Shown one piece after another: positions 1-5,567 of a DNA stretch of 7,170 nt. The translations under genes and the position numbers were made by a program. The DNA is taken from the NCBI GenBank assembly GCA_934668295.1, contig CAKUND010000099.1, forward strand, positions 1 to 7,170. Reading direction: 5' to 3'. This DNA comes from an uncultured Oscillospiraceae bacterium (GTDB lineage: Bacteria; Bacillota; Clostridia; Oscillospirales; Oscillospiraceae). How positions within the stretch are numbered: position 1 is the first letter of the stretch; each line of letters begins with the position of its first letter. Under the pieces are notes generated by a model. The model was not told the DNA's origin. It saw nothing but the letters and a program-made list of their open reading frames with translations, and ran no database searches.

Positions 1-268
1 ACATCTACAAGAGTTGGGAAGGAACAGCAAAGTGCAGCAAGGCTCACGAGATCAGTTGAAAGCCCCCAGCCGCCGGATTTCTCCAAGAACATTGTCCTTT
101 CTCCATTTCGTTCCGTAGTTTTTCATTCAATGTCGGCCGTACTGCCGCCGAACTTCTCTCAAATTACTGTCTCAGGTAAGCGCTGCCCCGTCCCGGCGTG
201 TCAGACAGTATAACAGCCGGGGACGCCTGTGCCAAGGAAACAAAACGCAGTAGATTTTCTTAGGCCGG
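1..268. other. Intergenic region with no assignable gene
   Basis: No recognisable gene was found. Rightward frame 1 is open from the left edge to TAA at 211-213 (70 codons), but its third positions are only about half G/C, against much higher values in neighbouring genes, and its serine/proline/valine-rich translation resembles no family I know. On the minus strand short frames begin at ATGs near 92 and 137; the one at 92 stays open to the edge (about 30 codons) and has a purine-rich GGAGAAAGG stretch just before it. Neither is convincing. The hexamer CAGCAA is repeated at 25-30 and 37-42. The region lies downstream of a leftward promoter, so it may be a long leader or an RNA gene. Confidence 0.5.
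207..235 (-). promoter_or_regulatory. Leftward promoter, extended -10
   Basis: Read on the minus strand, TTGGCA (plus positions 230-235) is followed after exactly 17 bases by TATACT (207-212). TGT directly precedes the -10, giving the extended -10 form TGnTATACT. This fits a housekeeping sigma-A promoter with a start near 199-201. The transcript would run left out of the window. No good start codon lies within its first 60 bases. Confidence 0.5.
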
Positions 269-271
269 TTG

Positions 272-280
272 TGCTATACT
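272..280 (+). promoter_or_regulatory. Extended -10 promoter for the zinc-finger/truA pair
   Basis: TGCTATACT matches the extended -10 pattern TGnTATAAT with one mismatch. No good -35 is visible 16-18 bases upstream, which extended -10 promoters tolerate. The predicted start near 287 gives a leader of about 22 bases that contains the ribosome binding site for the ATG at 309. It would leave only about 7 bases before the alternative ATG at 294. Confidence 0.45.
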
Positions 281-295
281 GGACGCAGTAAGCAT

Positions 296-302
296 GGGAG
301 GG
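296..302 (+). promoter_or_regulatory. Ribosome binding site deciding the 309 start
   Basis: GGGAGGG lies about 6-7 bases before the ATG at 309. The in-frame ATG at 294 has no purine-rich site upstream and actually overlaps this one, so 309 is the better start. Confidence 0.7.
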
Positions 303-308
303 AATGCC

Positions 309-713
309 ATGTATCCGAAAAAACAGCCAAAAAGCGACCGGGAGAAATTCTACGGCGCATTTCAGAAAAAGGTCGGCTGCAGGCCGGAGCAGTATCTGCG
401 CCGGAAGCTTGCCGGCGGCATGCCGAAGGATGAACTGCGGCGGCTTTATGATATGCTGGCCGTCGAGATCGCCATGAAGGCCAGATGCACCGCGATCCGC
501 TTCGACGCGCTGCAGCTGGAGCCTGCGGGTGAGACGGCGGCAGAGCGCCACATCCGCCGCGCGGCCACGCACGAGGTCCCCGTCTGCGCACGCTGCGGCG
601 GGCGCATGGTGCTGCGCACCGGGCAGACCGGCGCGCGCAAGGGGCAGAAATTCTGGGGCTGCTCCAACTACCCGGCCTGCCGGTACACGAAGGACTTTGA
701 AGACCGGCCATGA
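309..713 (+). CDS. Small topoisomerase-type C4 zinc-finger protein
   Basis: This encodes 134 residues from the ATG at 309. The C-terminal third carries a four-cysteine zinc ribbon (C93-x2-C96, C118-x5-C124) with the FWGCSNYPxC pattern typical of the DNA-binding zinc-finger repeats at the C-terminus of bacterial topoisomerase I. The rest of a topoisomerase is absent, so it is a stand-alone zinc-finger protein. The N-terminal 85 residues are basic and charged, probably helical, with no membrane segment or signal peptide, and I do not recognise a domain there. It probably binds nucleic acid in the cytoplasm; its function is unknown. The stop codon overlaps the truA start (ATGA at 710-713), implying co-transcription and translational coupling. 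The zinc-finger assignment is secure, the biological role is not. Confidence 0.85.
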   Translation: MYPKKQPKSDREKFYGAFQKKVGCRPEQYLRRKLAGGMPKDELRRLYDMLAVEIAMKARCTAIRFDALQLEPAGETAAERHIRRAATHEVPVCARCGGRMVLRTGQTGARKGQKFWGCSNYPACRYTKDFEDRP

Positions 714-1444
714 AAAATTTCAAGTTCATCATCAGCTATGACGGCTCCCGCTATTCCGGCTGGGAGCGCCAGCCGGGCCGCGACACGATCCAGGGCAAGC
801 TGGAGGCCGTTCTGACGCGCATGTGCGGCACGGACGTGCAGGTCATCGGCGCAGGCCGCACGGACGCAGGCGTCCACGCAAGGGCCATGGCAGCCAACGC
901 CTATATGGACACGGAGAAAACACCGGAGGAGATCCGCGACTATATGAATCGGTACCTCCCCGACGATATCTGCGTGCAGGAGGCGAAGCTCGCCGCCGAC
1001 CGCTTCCACGCGCGCTACCGCGCCGTCGGCAAGCTCTACACCTACACCTGCTACGTCGGCGATACGAAGCCGGTCTTCAACCGGAAATACGTCACCGTGC
1101 TCGACTACCAGCCCGATCTTGCCGCCATGCAGCGCGCGGCGGAATATCTCACCGGCGAGCATGACTACAAAAGCTTCTGCTCGAACCCGCAGATGAAAAA
1201 ATCCACCGTACGGATCGTCGATTCCATCGAGATCGTCCGGCGGAAGGAGTATCTGTATTTTAACTACCACGGCACGGGCTTCCTGCAGAACATGGTGCGC
1301 ATCCTGACCGGAACGCTTCTGGAGGTTGGGCAGGGCAAGCGCACGCCGGAGAGCGTCCGGCAGACGCTCGAAGCGAAGGACCGGACGCAGGCCGGGTATA
1401 CCGCGCCCCCGCATGGGCTGTGCCTGATGCGGGTGGATTATTGA
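710..1444 (+). CDS. truA: tRNA pseudouridine(38-40) synthase TruA
   Basis: This 244-residue cytoplasmic enzyme isomerises uridines 38, 39 and 40 of the tRNA anticodon stem-loop to pseudouridine. The TruA hallmarks are present: an N-terminal FIISYDGSRYSGW strand, the catalytic motif GAGRTDAGVHA (residues 47-57, with D52 the expected nucleophile), RFHARYRAVGKLYTY in the middle, and FLQNMVRILTG near the end. Length is normal for the family and the gene looks intact. Its ATG overlaps the upstream stop by ATGA, and there is no strong ribosome binding site at normal spacing (AAGGA sits about 15 bases back), so translation is probably coupled to the zinc-finger gene. No convincing T-tailed terminator follows it. 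Confidence 0.96.
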   Translation: MKNFKFIISYDGSRYSGWERQPGRDTIQGKLEAVLTRMCGTDVQVIGAGRTDAGVHARAMAANAYMDTEKTPEEIRDYMNRYLPDDICVQEAKLAADRFHARYRAVGKLYTYTCYVGDTKPVFNRKYVTVLDYQPDLAAMQRAAEYLTGEHDYKSFCSNPQMKKSTVRIVDSIEIVRRKEYLYFNYHGTGFLQNMVRILTGTLLEVGQGKRTPESVRQTLEAKDRTQAGYTAPPHGLCLMRVDY

Positions 1445-1535
1445 AGGAGCCTGCTGCAAGGCTGAAAATCTTCTGCAAATTTGCCGCTGTGCATACAAAA
1501 CTCCGGCGAATTCGTACTGCCTCACAAATCTTGAA

Positions 1536-1700
1536 CGTAAAGCGTTTTTACCGCAGATATTAAATCGTAACGACTCGTAAATTTGGAGTATCGTAACAGG
1601 CGTCGCATACCATAGCGCTCGTAAGGTGAGTATGTGTGTTCGTAATACCCAAAAATCAGGGCTTGCCTAAACCGTACCCGCAGTACGCACCAAACCGTAA
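1536..1700. repeat. Cluster of CGTAA/TCGTAA short repeats
   Basis: CGTAA begins at 1536, 1566, 1576, 1592, 1620, 1641 and 1696. The copies at 1566, 1576, 1592, 1620 and 1641 are preceded by T, giving five identical TCGTAA hexamers within 81 bases, all in the same orientation. Spacing is irregular (30, 10, 16, 28, 21, 55) and the copies fall in all three frames, so coding does not explain them. No known binding box matches. Confidence 0.5.
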
Positions 1701-1717
1701 CCAGCGCCCCTTTTCTC

Positions 1718-1751
1718 CCCCTTCTTTTCCGGCAAGATGGAAAAGAAGGGG
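1718..1751. repeat. Perfect 13-bp inverted repeat
   Basis: CCCCTTCTTTTCC (1718-1730) and its exact reverse complement (1739-1751) flank an 8-base loop. On either strand the stem is not followed by a T-run, so it is not a standard terminator. It overlaps by one base the hairpin that precedes it on the minus strand, so the two would compete. Confidence 0.7.
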
Positions 1752-1770
1752 CCGTCGGAGACACGACGGC
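1722..1770 (-). terminator. Probable terminator of trmO
   Basis: Read leftward, a 7-bp perfect GC-rich stem (GCCGTCG at 1770-1764, CGACGGC at 1757-1751) with a 6-base loop begins 14 bases past the trmO stop. It is followed by the pyrimidine tract CCCTTCTTTTCC. The tail is less T-rich than ideal, hence moderate confidence. Confidence 0.5.
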
Positions 1771-1784
1771 GAGCGCGGCGTTCG

Positions 1785-2462
1785 TTATAACCGCACGATC
1801 TCCACCACCGTCAGCACCCGCTCCCGGATGCGGAAGCGCACGTCAAAGCCCGCAAAGTTGAACCCATACCGGCGCTCCGGGTCGTGCTGATAGCCGGGGA
1901 TCGGCCCGCAGGCGAGCGCCTGCCGCAGCCCCTCGCGCTTGTCCTCCGGGATCAACGCCTCGAGCTCCGGCGGGAAGACGACCGTCAGCGGCTCGGCATC
2001 GCGCCTGCCGTCAAAGCCGTCGACGGCCTCAGGCCAGCTGTCCGCATACGGAAGATACGGCTTGATATCATAGACCGGCGTGCCATCCACCAGGTCGGCG
2101 CCCGCGACATACAGAACCGGGCCGTCCTTCGTATGAAGGTCGGCCTTGATGAGTCTCACACAGGAAAGCCCGAGCGGATTCGGCCGGAACGGCGAGCGCG
2201 TAGCGAACACGCCCACGCGCGTCTTGCCGCCCAGCTTCGGCGGCAGCACCGTCGGCGACCAGCCTGCGCCCGCGACCTTATCAAACTCCCAGATGAGCCA
2301 CAGATGCGAAAAATCCGCAATGCCGCGCAGGCAGTCCGGATTGCGGTACGGCGGCTCGAACACGATCGTCGAGACAAGCCCCGACGCCAGCCCCGACTGA
2401 CGCGGGACGCCGAATTTGGTTGGGAAATCGGTATGGATACGGGCAATGGGTTCGATGTGCAT
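1785..2462 (-). CDS. trmO: tRNA (t6A37) N6-methyltransferase TrmO
   Basis: This 225-residue protein belongs to the TrmO/TsaA (YaeB) family, which uses S-adenosylmethionine to methylate N6-threonylcarbamoyladenosine at position 37 of tRNAs reading ACN codons. Family motifs are clear: FPTKFGVPRQ (residues 13-22), SPFRPNPLGLS (90-100), DGTPVYDIKPYLPYAD (126-141) and a C-terminal DPERRYGF. Length matches the family (about 235 in Escherichia coli). The start at 2462 is chosen because AGGAG lies 8 bases upstream and a promoter sits just beyond; the frame is open far upstream, but that extension would run antisense through greA. It is transcribed divergently from greA and towards truA, which modifies nearby anticodon-loop positions. 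The gene appears intact. Confidence 0.93.
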   Translation of the reverse strand: MHIEPIARIHTDFPTKFGVPRQSGLASGLVSTIVFEPPYRNPDCLRGIADFSHLWLIWEFDKVAGAGWSPTVLPPKLGGKTRVGVFATRSPFRPNPLGLSCVRLIKADLHTKDGPVLYVAGADLVDGTPVYDIKPYLPYADSWPEAVDGFDGRRDAEPLTVVFPPELEALIPEDKREGLRQALACGPIPGYQHDPERRYGFNFAGFDVRFRIRERVLTVVEIVRL

Positions 2463-2493
2463 GGCGGACGCTCCTATTAAAAGATCTGATCGT

Positions 2494-2521
2494 ATCATAG
2501 CACAATTTCCGAAAAAATCAA
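2494..2521 (-). promoter_or_regulatory. trmO promoter, extended -10
   Basis: On the minus strand TTGATT (2516-2521) and TATGAT (2494-2499) are separated by 16 bases. TGC immediately precedes the -10, giving TGnTATGAT. The start would be near 2487, giving a leader of about 25 bases before the trmO ATG. Confidence 0.6.
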
Positions 2522-2529
2522 AATTCGTT

Positions 2530-2557
2530 TTGCTTTTCCGTGTAAGGCGAGTAAAAT
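2530..2557 (+). promoter_or_regulatory. greA promoter
   Basis: TTGCTT (2530-2535) is followed after 16 bases by TAAAAT (2552-2557), which is 5/6 to the -10 consensus. The start would be near 2564, giving a leader of about 20 bases with GGAGG at 2569-2573. It lies back to back with the trmO promoter. Confidence 0.5.
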
Positions 2558-2583
2558 AGTGATGCACTGGAGGTGCAGAGTAT

Positions 2584-3087
2584 ATGAATGACGAATTGAC
2601 AGCCGTCGATATCAAAAAAATGGAGCAGGAGGTCGAGTACCGCCGTCTGCAGCTGCGGCCGCAGCTGCTCGAGGATGTGAAGACCGCGCGGGAATTCGGC
2701 GATCTCAGCGAGAACTTCGAATACAAGGCGGCCAAGCGGGAAAAGAACCGCAACGACAGCCGCATCCGGTACTTAGAGCGCATGATCAAAACGGCAAAGG
2801 TCATCGATGCCAGCTCGAACCCGGACGAGATCGGTCTGTTTGACAAGGTGACGATCTACATCGAGGAGGACGACGAGGAGCAGACCATCGAGCTGGTCAC
2901 CACGCTCCGCCAGAACGCGCTCAAGGGCCTCATCAGCAAGGAATCGCCCGTCGGCAAGGCCGTTATGGGCCACAAAAAGGGCGACCGCGTGACTGTCCAT
3001 GTGAACGAGAATTACAGCTATGACATCATCATCCGCAACGTGCAGAAGGGCGCGGACGACGAATCGCTCCCCATCAGCAGCTACTGA
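2584..3087 (+). CDS. greA: GreA-family transcription elongation factor
   Basis: This 167-residue cytoplasmic protein binds the RNA polymerase secondary channel and stimulates cleavage of backtracked transcripts. The N-terminal coiled coil (about residues 5-75) carries the tip motif EFGDLSENFEYKAAK with acidic D40 and E43, matching the functional D41/E44 pair of E. coli GreA, so cleavage activity is expected. The C-terminal FKBP-like domain contains SPVGKAVMGHKKGDRV. The C-terminus extends some 15 residues past the usual end with a charged tail. The ATG is preceded by GGAGG at 10-base spacing. It stands alone, with its own promoter and terminator, and not beside lysS as many clostridial greA genes are, so it may be a second Gre paralogue. 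Confidence 0.93.
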   Translation: MNDELTAVDIKKMEQEVEYRRLQLRPQLLEDVKTAREFGDLSENFEYKAAKREKNRNDSRIRYLERMIKTAKVIDASSNPDEIGLFDKVTIYIEEDDEEQTIELVTTLRQNALKGLISKESPVGKAVMGHKKGDRVTVHVNENYSYDIIIRNVQKGADDESLPISSY

Positions 3088-3128
3088 GGAACCTCCGAAT
3101 CGGGGCTTCCTTAAGATTCCGCTAAGAT

Positions 3129-3160
3129 ACGCCCGGCCCGCTTGACGGCCGGGCGTTTTT
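3129..3160 (+). terminator. Intrinsic terminator of greA
   Basis: ACGCCCGGCC (3129-3138) pairs perfectly with GGCCGGGCGT (3147-3156) across an 8-base loop, and T5 (3156-3160) follows directly. The hairpin begins 41 bases after the greA stop. Confidence 0.92.
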
Positions 3161-3178
3161 CTGCTTCAATAGACACGA

Positions 3179-3310
3179 TAAAAGGGAGTAGCAGGCGGGT
3201 TTCCCCCGCGTCGTCTGCGTCAGTACGGCAGAATTCTGCCCGCAGTCGACTGAAATTGTGAGACTTTTACCGAAGCATCGCGTATGCTTGGGTAAAGGTC
3301 TTTTCTTTTT
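3179..3310 (+). promoter_or_regulatory. Structured leader, candidate attenuator or riboswitch
   Basis: Three adjacent stem-loops precede the decarboxylase beta subunit. The first is GCGGG/CCCGC (3195-3199 with 3205-3209). The second is a 10-bp stem with one T-T mismatch (3210-3219 with 3241-3250), enclosing a 7-base bulge and a GGCAG-AATT-CTGCC hairpin (3227-3240). The third is the terminator at 3262-3310. TAAAAG at 3179-3184 can pair with CTTTTA at 3264-3269 in the left terminator arm, which would close the first two stems and oppose termination. I match it to no known riboswitch class, and no clear promoter was found inside it. Confidence 0.5.
3262..3310 (+). terminator. Leader terminator before the GTG start
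   Basis: GACTTTTACC (3262-3271) pairs with GGTAAAGGTC (3291-3300) with one G-T pair, and AAGCAT (3273-3278) with ATGCTT (3284-3289) across a 5-base loop; one G-G mismatch lies between. TTTTCTTTTT (3301-3310) follows. It ends 26 bases before the next start codon, so it must be conditional or bypassed for that gene to be expressed from upstream. Confidence 0.85.
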
Positions 3311-3336
3311 ATCAATTTCTTGAAGGAGGACTTTTT

Positions 3337-4464
3337 GTGGCGCAGTTATTTTCAAACGTAGGAAACCTTACCTGGCAGCAGGCGGTCATGTGGCTGATCG
3401 GCGGGATCCTCATCTATCTGGCGGTCAAGCGGGATATGGAGCCCGCGCTGCTGCTGCCGATGGGCTTCGGCGCGATCCTGGTCAATCTGCCGCTGTCCGG
3501 CGCGGTCACGCAGATCATTGACGGGGTCGAGGAGATCGGCGTTCTGAATGTGCTGTTCGACGCAGGCATCGCGAACGAGCTGTTCCTGCTGCTGCTGTTC
3601 GTCGGCATCGGGGCAATGATCGACTTTGAGCCGCTGCTGAACGACCCGAAGCTCATGTTCTTCGGCGCGGCAGCGCAGTTCGGCATTTTCTTCACCTTCA
3701 GCCTCGCGGCCCTTCTGGGCTTCCCCATCAAGGACGCAGCCGCCATCGGCATCATCGGTGCGGCAGACGGGCCGACGGCGATCTTCATGGCGAATTTCCT
3801 GAAGTCCAACTATCTGGGCGCGATCATGGTCGCGGCATATTCGTACATGGCGCTCGTGCCGCTCGTGCAGCCGCCGGTGATCCGCGCGCTGACCACAAAG
3901 CACGAACGGATGATCCGTATGCCGTACCACCAGCACACGGTCAGCAAGCGCACGAAGATCCTGTTCCCGATCATCATCACCGCCGTCTGCGGCATCGTCT
4001 CGCCGCGGAGCGTGGCGCTGGTGGGCTTTCTGATGTTCGGCAATCTCATCCGGGTCTGCGGCGTGCTGGATTCACTTTCCGAGACGGCGCAGAAGACGCT
4101 CTCGAATCTCATCACGCTTTTCCTGGGGCTTACCATCGCTGTGCGCATGCAGGCGGAGTATTTCCTGACAAAGCAGACGCTTCTCATTATGGCGCTGGGT
4201 CTTGTGGCGTTTATCTTTGACACGGCGGGCGGCGTGCTGGTCGCGAAGCTGATCAACCTGTTTTTGCCGAAGGACAAAAAGCTCAATCCCATGATCGGCG
4301 CCTGCGGCATTTCGGCGTTCCCGATGTCGGCGCGCGTGGTTTATAAGATGGCAATCAAGGAGGACCCGCAGAATTATCTGCTCATGCAGTGCGTGGGCAT
4401 CAACGTATCCGGGCAGGTCGCGTCCGTCATTGCGGGCGGTCTGCTGCTGAATCTTCTGGTGTGA
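3337..4464 (+). CDS. Sodium-translocating decarboxylase, beta subunit
   Basis: This 375-residue membrane protein belongs to the OadB/GcdB/MmdB family, which decarboxylates carboxybiotin and couples this to export of sodium ions. About ten hydrophobic segments are visible. The conserved intramembrane motif GIIGAADGPTAIF (D144, equivalent to the essential aspartate of OadB), GNLIRVCGVLDSLSETAQ (235-252), ACGISAFPMSARV and the C-terminal GINVSGQVASVIAGG (354-368) are all present. The start is GTG at 3337, set by AAGGAGGA at 3323-3330. The usual partners (carboxyltransferase alpha subunit, biotin carrier) are not adjacent; only a tiny OadG-like gene follows. The substrate-specific subtype (oxaloacetate, glutaconyl-CoA or methylmalonyl-CoA) cannot be told from this subunit. 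Expression probably depends on the upstream leader terminator. Confidence 0.93.
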   Translation: MAQLFSNVGNLTWQQAVMWLIGGILIYLAVKRDMEPALLLPMGFGAILVNLPLSGAVTQIIDGVEEIGVLNVLFDAGIANELFLLLLFVGIGAMIDFEPLLNDPKLMFFGAAAQFGIFFTFSLAALLGFPIKDAAAIGIIGAADGPTAIFMANFLKSNYLGAIMVAAYSYMALVPLVQPPVIRALTTKHERMIRMPYHQHTVSKRTKILFPIIITAVCGIVSPRSVALVGFLMFGNLIRVCGVLDSLSETAQKTLSNLITLFLGLTIAVRMQAEYFLTKQTLLIMALGLVAFIFDTAGGVLVAKLINLFLPKDKKLNPMIGACGISAFPMSARVVYKMAIKEDPQNYLLMQCVGINVSGQVASVIAGGLLLNLLV

Positions 4465-4471
4465 GGGAATT

Positions 4472-4606
4472 ATGATGAATTTTGACGCATTCTTACAGAC
4501 GCTGCCCATCATGGGCAAGGGCATGGCCGGGATCTTCCTGGTGACGGGCGTGATTGTGCTGTGCATCCTGATTTTGAGCAAAACGGGCAACAAACCAGAA
4601 AAATAA
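4472..4606 (+). CDS. OadG-related small membrane subunit
   Basis: This small gene encodes 44 residues, or 43 if the second in-frame ATG at 4475 is used. It begins 7 bases after the beta-subunit stop. GAGGG at 4463-4467 overlaps that stop and gives better spacing (7 bases) to the ATG at 4475. A short N-terminal amphipathic part is followed by one membrane span (about residues 17-36, GMAGIFLVTGVIVLCILILS) and a basic tail. Size, topology, GMG-like lead-in and position match the small gamma-type (OadG-related) subunits that stabilise sodium-pump decarboxylases, but it lacks the long tail of classical OadG. The family call rests mainly on context, since such a short sequence carries little signal. 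It is probably co-translated with the beta subunit. Confidence 0.75.
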   Translation: MMNFDAFLQTLPIMGKGMAGIFLVTGVIVLCILILSKTGNKPEK

Positions 4607-4618
4607 AATCAAACGGTC

Positions 4619-4647
4619 TTGAATCAACATGCGAATGCAGGTATAAT
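4619..4647 (+). promoter_or_regulatory. Promoter of the SDR-PHP-kinase operon
   Basis: TTGAAT (4619-4624) and a perfect TATAAT (4642-4647) are separated by 17 bases. Transcription would start near 4654, about 25 bases before the SDR ATG. The -35 box begins only 12 bases after the small membrane gene stop, and no terminator intervenes, so read-through from the sodium-pump pair is also possible. No operator dyad is obvious. Confidence 0.75.
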
Positions 4648-4678
4648 AGAAGTACATTTCAAGAAAGAGGGTACTTTT

Positions 4679-5557
4679 ATGTCTGTTGATATGACCAAAT
4701 GGTGCGAGATCGCAAAGGCCAACATGGGCAAGCGCCCGGCAGGCGAGGGCCGGCTCGGCGGCAAGATCTGCATCGTGACCGGCGCGGCCCAGGGCTTCGG
4801 CAAGGGCATTGCGGAGGAGCTGTACAAGGAAGGCGCGACCATCGTCATCGCCGATATGAATGAGCCGCTGGCAAAGCAGGTCGCAGAGGAAATGGGCGAA
4901 CGTGCCGTCGCCATCGCGGTCAACGTCTCCGACGAGGAATCCGTCGCGAGCATGGTCGCGCAGACGGTCGAGAAGTTCGGCGGGCTCGATCTGATGCTCT
5001 CGAACGCGGGCGTCGTCCGCTCCGGCCCTCTGGCGCATGTAGAAAAGAAGGATTTTGACTTCGTCACCAGCGTCAACTACACCGGCTTCTTCCTCTGCGC
5101 GAAATATGCCGCCATCATCATGGAGGCCGAGCATGAGGCTGACCCCGAGGCCATGTTCGACATCGTCACGTTGAACTCCAAGTCCGGCCTGGAGGGCTCC
5201 AACAAGAACTTCGCCTATGCAGGCTCCAAGTTCGGCGGCATCGGCCTGACGCAGTCGTTCGCGCTCGAGCTGTGCGCGTACAATATCAAGGTCAACGCGG
5301 TCTGCCCGGGCAACTTCCTCGATGGCCCGCTGTGGTCCGACCCGGTGCGCGGCCTGTTCGTGCAGTATCTCGAGGCAGGCAAGGTCCCCGGTGCGAAGAC
5401 CGTCGCGGATGTGCGCCGGTATTACGAGGCCAAGGTCCCGATGAACCGCGGCTGCCTGCCCGTCGACGTGGCGCGCGCCGTCATGTACTGCGTCGAGCAG
5501 AAGTATGAGACCGGCCAGGCCATCCCCGTCACCGGCGGTCAGGTCATGCTGAATTGA
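4679..5557 (+). CDS. SDR oxidoreductase, sorbitol-6-phosphate dehydrogenase-like
   Basis: This 292-residue cytoplasmic short-chain dehydrogenase has a Rossmann fold: TGAAQGFG (34-41), D59 after the second strand (favouring NAD over NADP), SNAG (108-111), N133, and the catalytic S167, Y180 and K184 (YAGSK). The stretches NSKSG, KFGGIGLTQSFALEL, KVPMNRGC and TGQAIPVTGGQVM closely recall SrlD, sorbitol-6-phosphate 2-dehydrogenase, so a polyol-phosphate or ketose-phosphate substrate is plausible. About 28 extra residues precede the first Rossmann strand. The ATG at 4679 is preceded by AGAGGG at 7-base spacing; an earlier ATG at 4640 overlaps the promoter. It is the first gene of an operon with a PHP protein and a rhamnulokinase-type kinase, with no PTS genes seen. 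Fold and cofactor are well supported, the exact substrate is not. Confidence 0.88.
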   Translation: MSVDMTKWCEIAKANMGKRPAGEGRLGGKICIVTGAAQGFGKGIAEELYKEGATIVIADMNEPLAKQVAEEMGERAVAIAVNVSDEESVASMVAQTVEKFGGLDLMLSNAGVVRSGPLAHVEKKDFDFVTSVNYTGFFLCAKYAAIIMEAEHEADPEAMFDIVTLNSKSGLEGSNKNFAYAGSKFGGIGLTQSFALELCAYNIKVNAVCPGNFLDGPLWSDPVRGLFVQYLEAGKVPGAKTVADVRRYYEAKVPMNRGCLPVDVARAVMYCVEQKYETGQAIPVTGGQVMLN

Positions 5558-5567
5558 GGGCTGTGCG

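Larger units (their letters stand above)
1445..1784. other. Convergent intergenic region with hexamer cluster
   Basis: This 340-base gap separates the convergent truA and trmO. A weak hairpin (1448-1452 with 1459-1463) follows truA. From 1536 to 1700 the pentamer CGTAA occurs seven times, and five of these are TCGTAA. Two perfect inverted repeats fill 1718-1770. A minus-strand open frame (1522-1764) reads through most of it but would start at a GTG inside a hairpin with no ribosome binding site, so I do not call it a gene. Confidence 0.6.

Noticed and set aside
150..200. TPP-riboswitch-like CTGAGA on the minus strand
   Set aside because: Only the hexamer matches; the other conserved TPP blocks are absent.
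1..213. Rightward frame open from the left edge, possible 3' end of a gene
   Set aside because: Third-position GC is low relative to neighbours and no motif is recognised; 70 open codons at an edge is weak evidence, though it cannot be excluded without the left flank.
668..1525. Minus-strand open frame opposite truA
   Set aside because: truA is unmistakable on the plus strand and the antisense translation shows no family features.
1522..1764. 80-codon minus-strand frame in the truA-trmO gap
   Set aside because: It looks mildly protein-like near its end, but would start with GTG inside the trmO terminator hairpin, has no ribosome binding site, and contains the repeat cluster; kept only as a possible relic.
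2463..2846. N-terminal extension of trmO to a start near 2846
   Set aside because: It would lie antisense to greA and across both promoters; the start at 2462 has a good ribosome binding site and gives the family length.
3122..3355. 77-codon minus-strand frame over the leader region
   Set aside because: It runs through two terminator hairpins and two further stem-loops of the plus strand, with no promoter or ribosome binding site visible.
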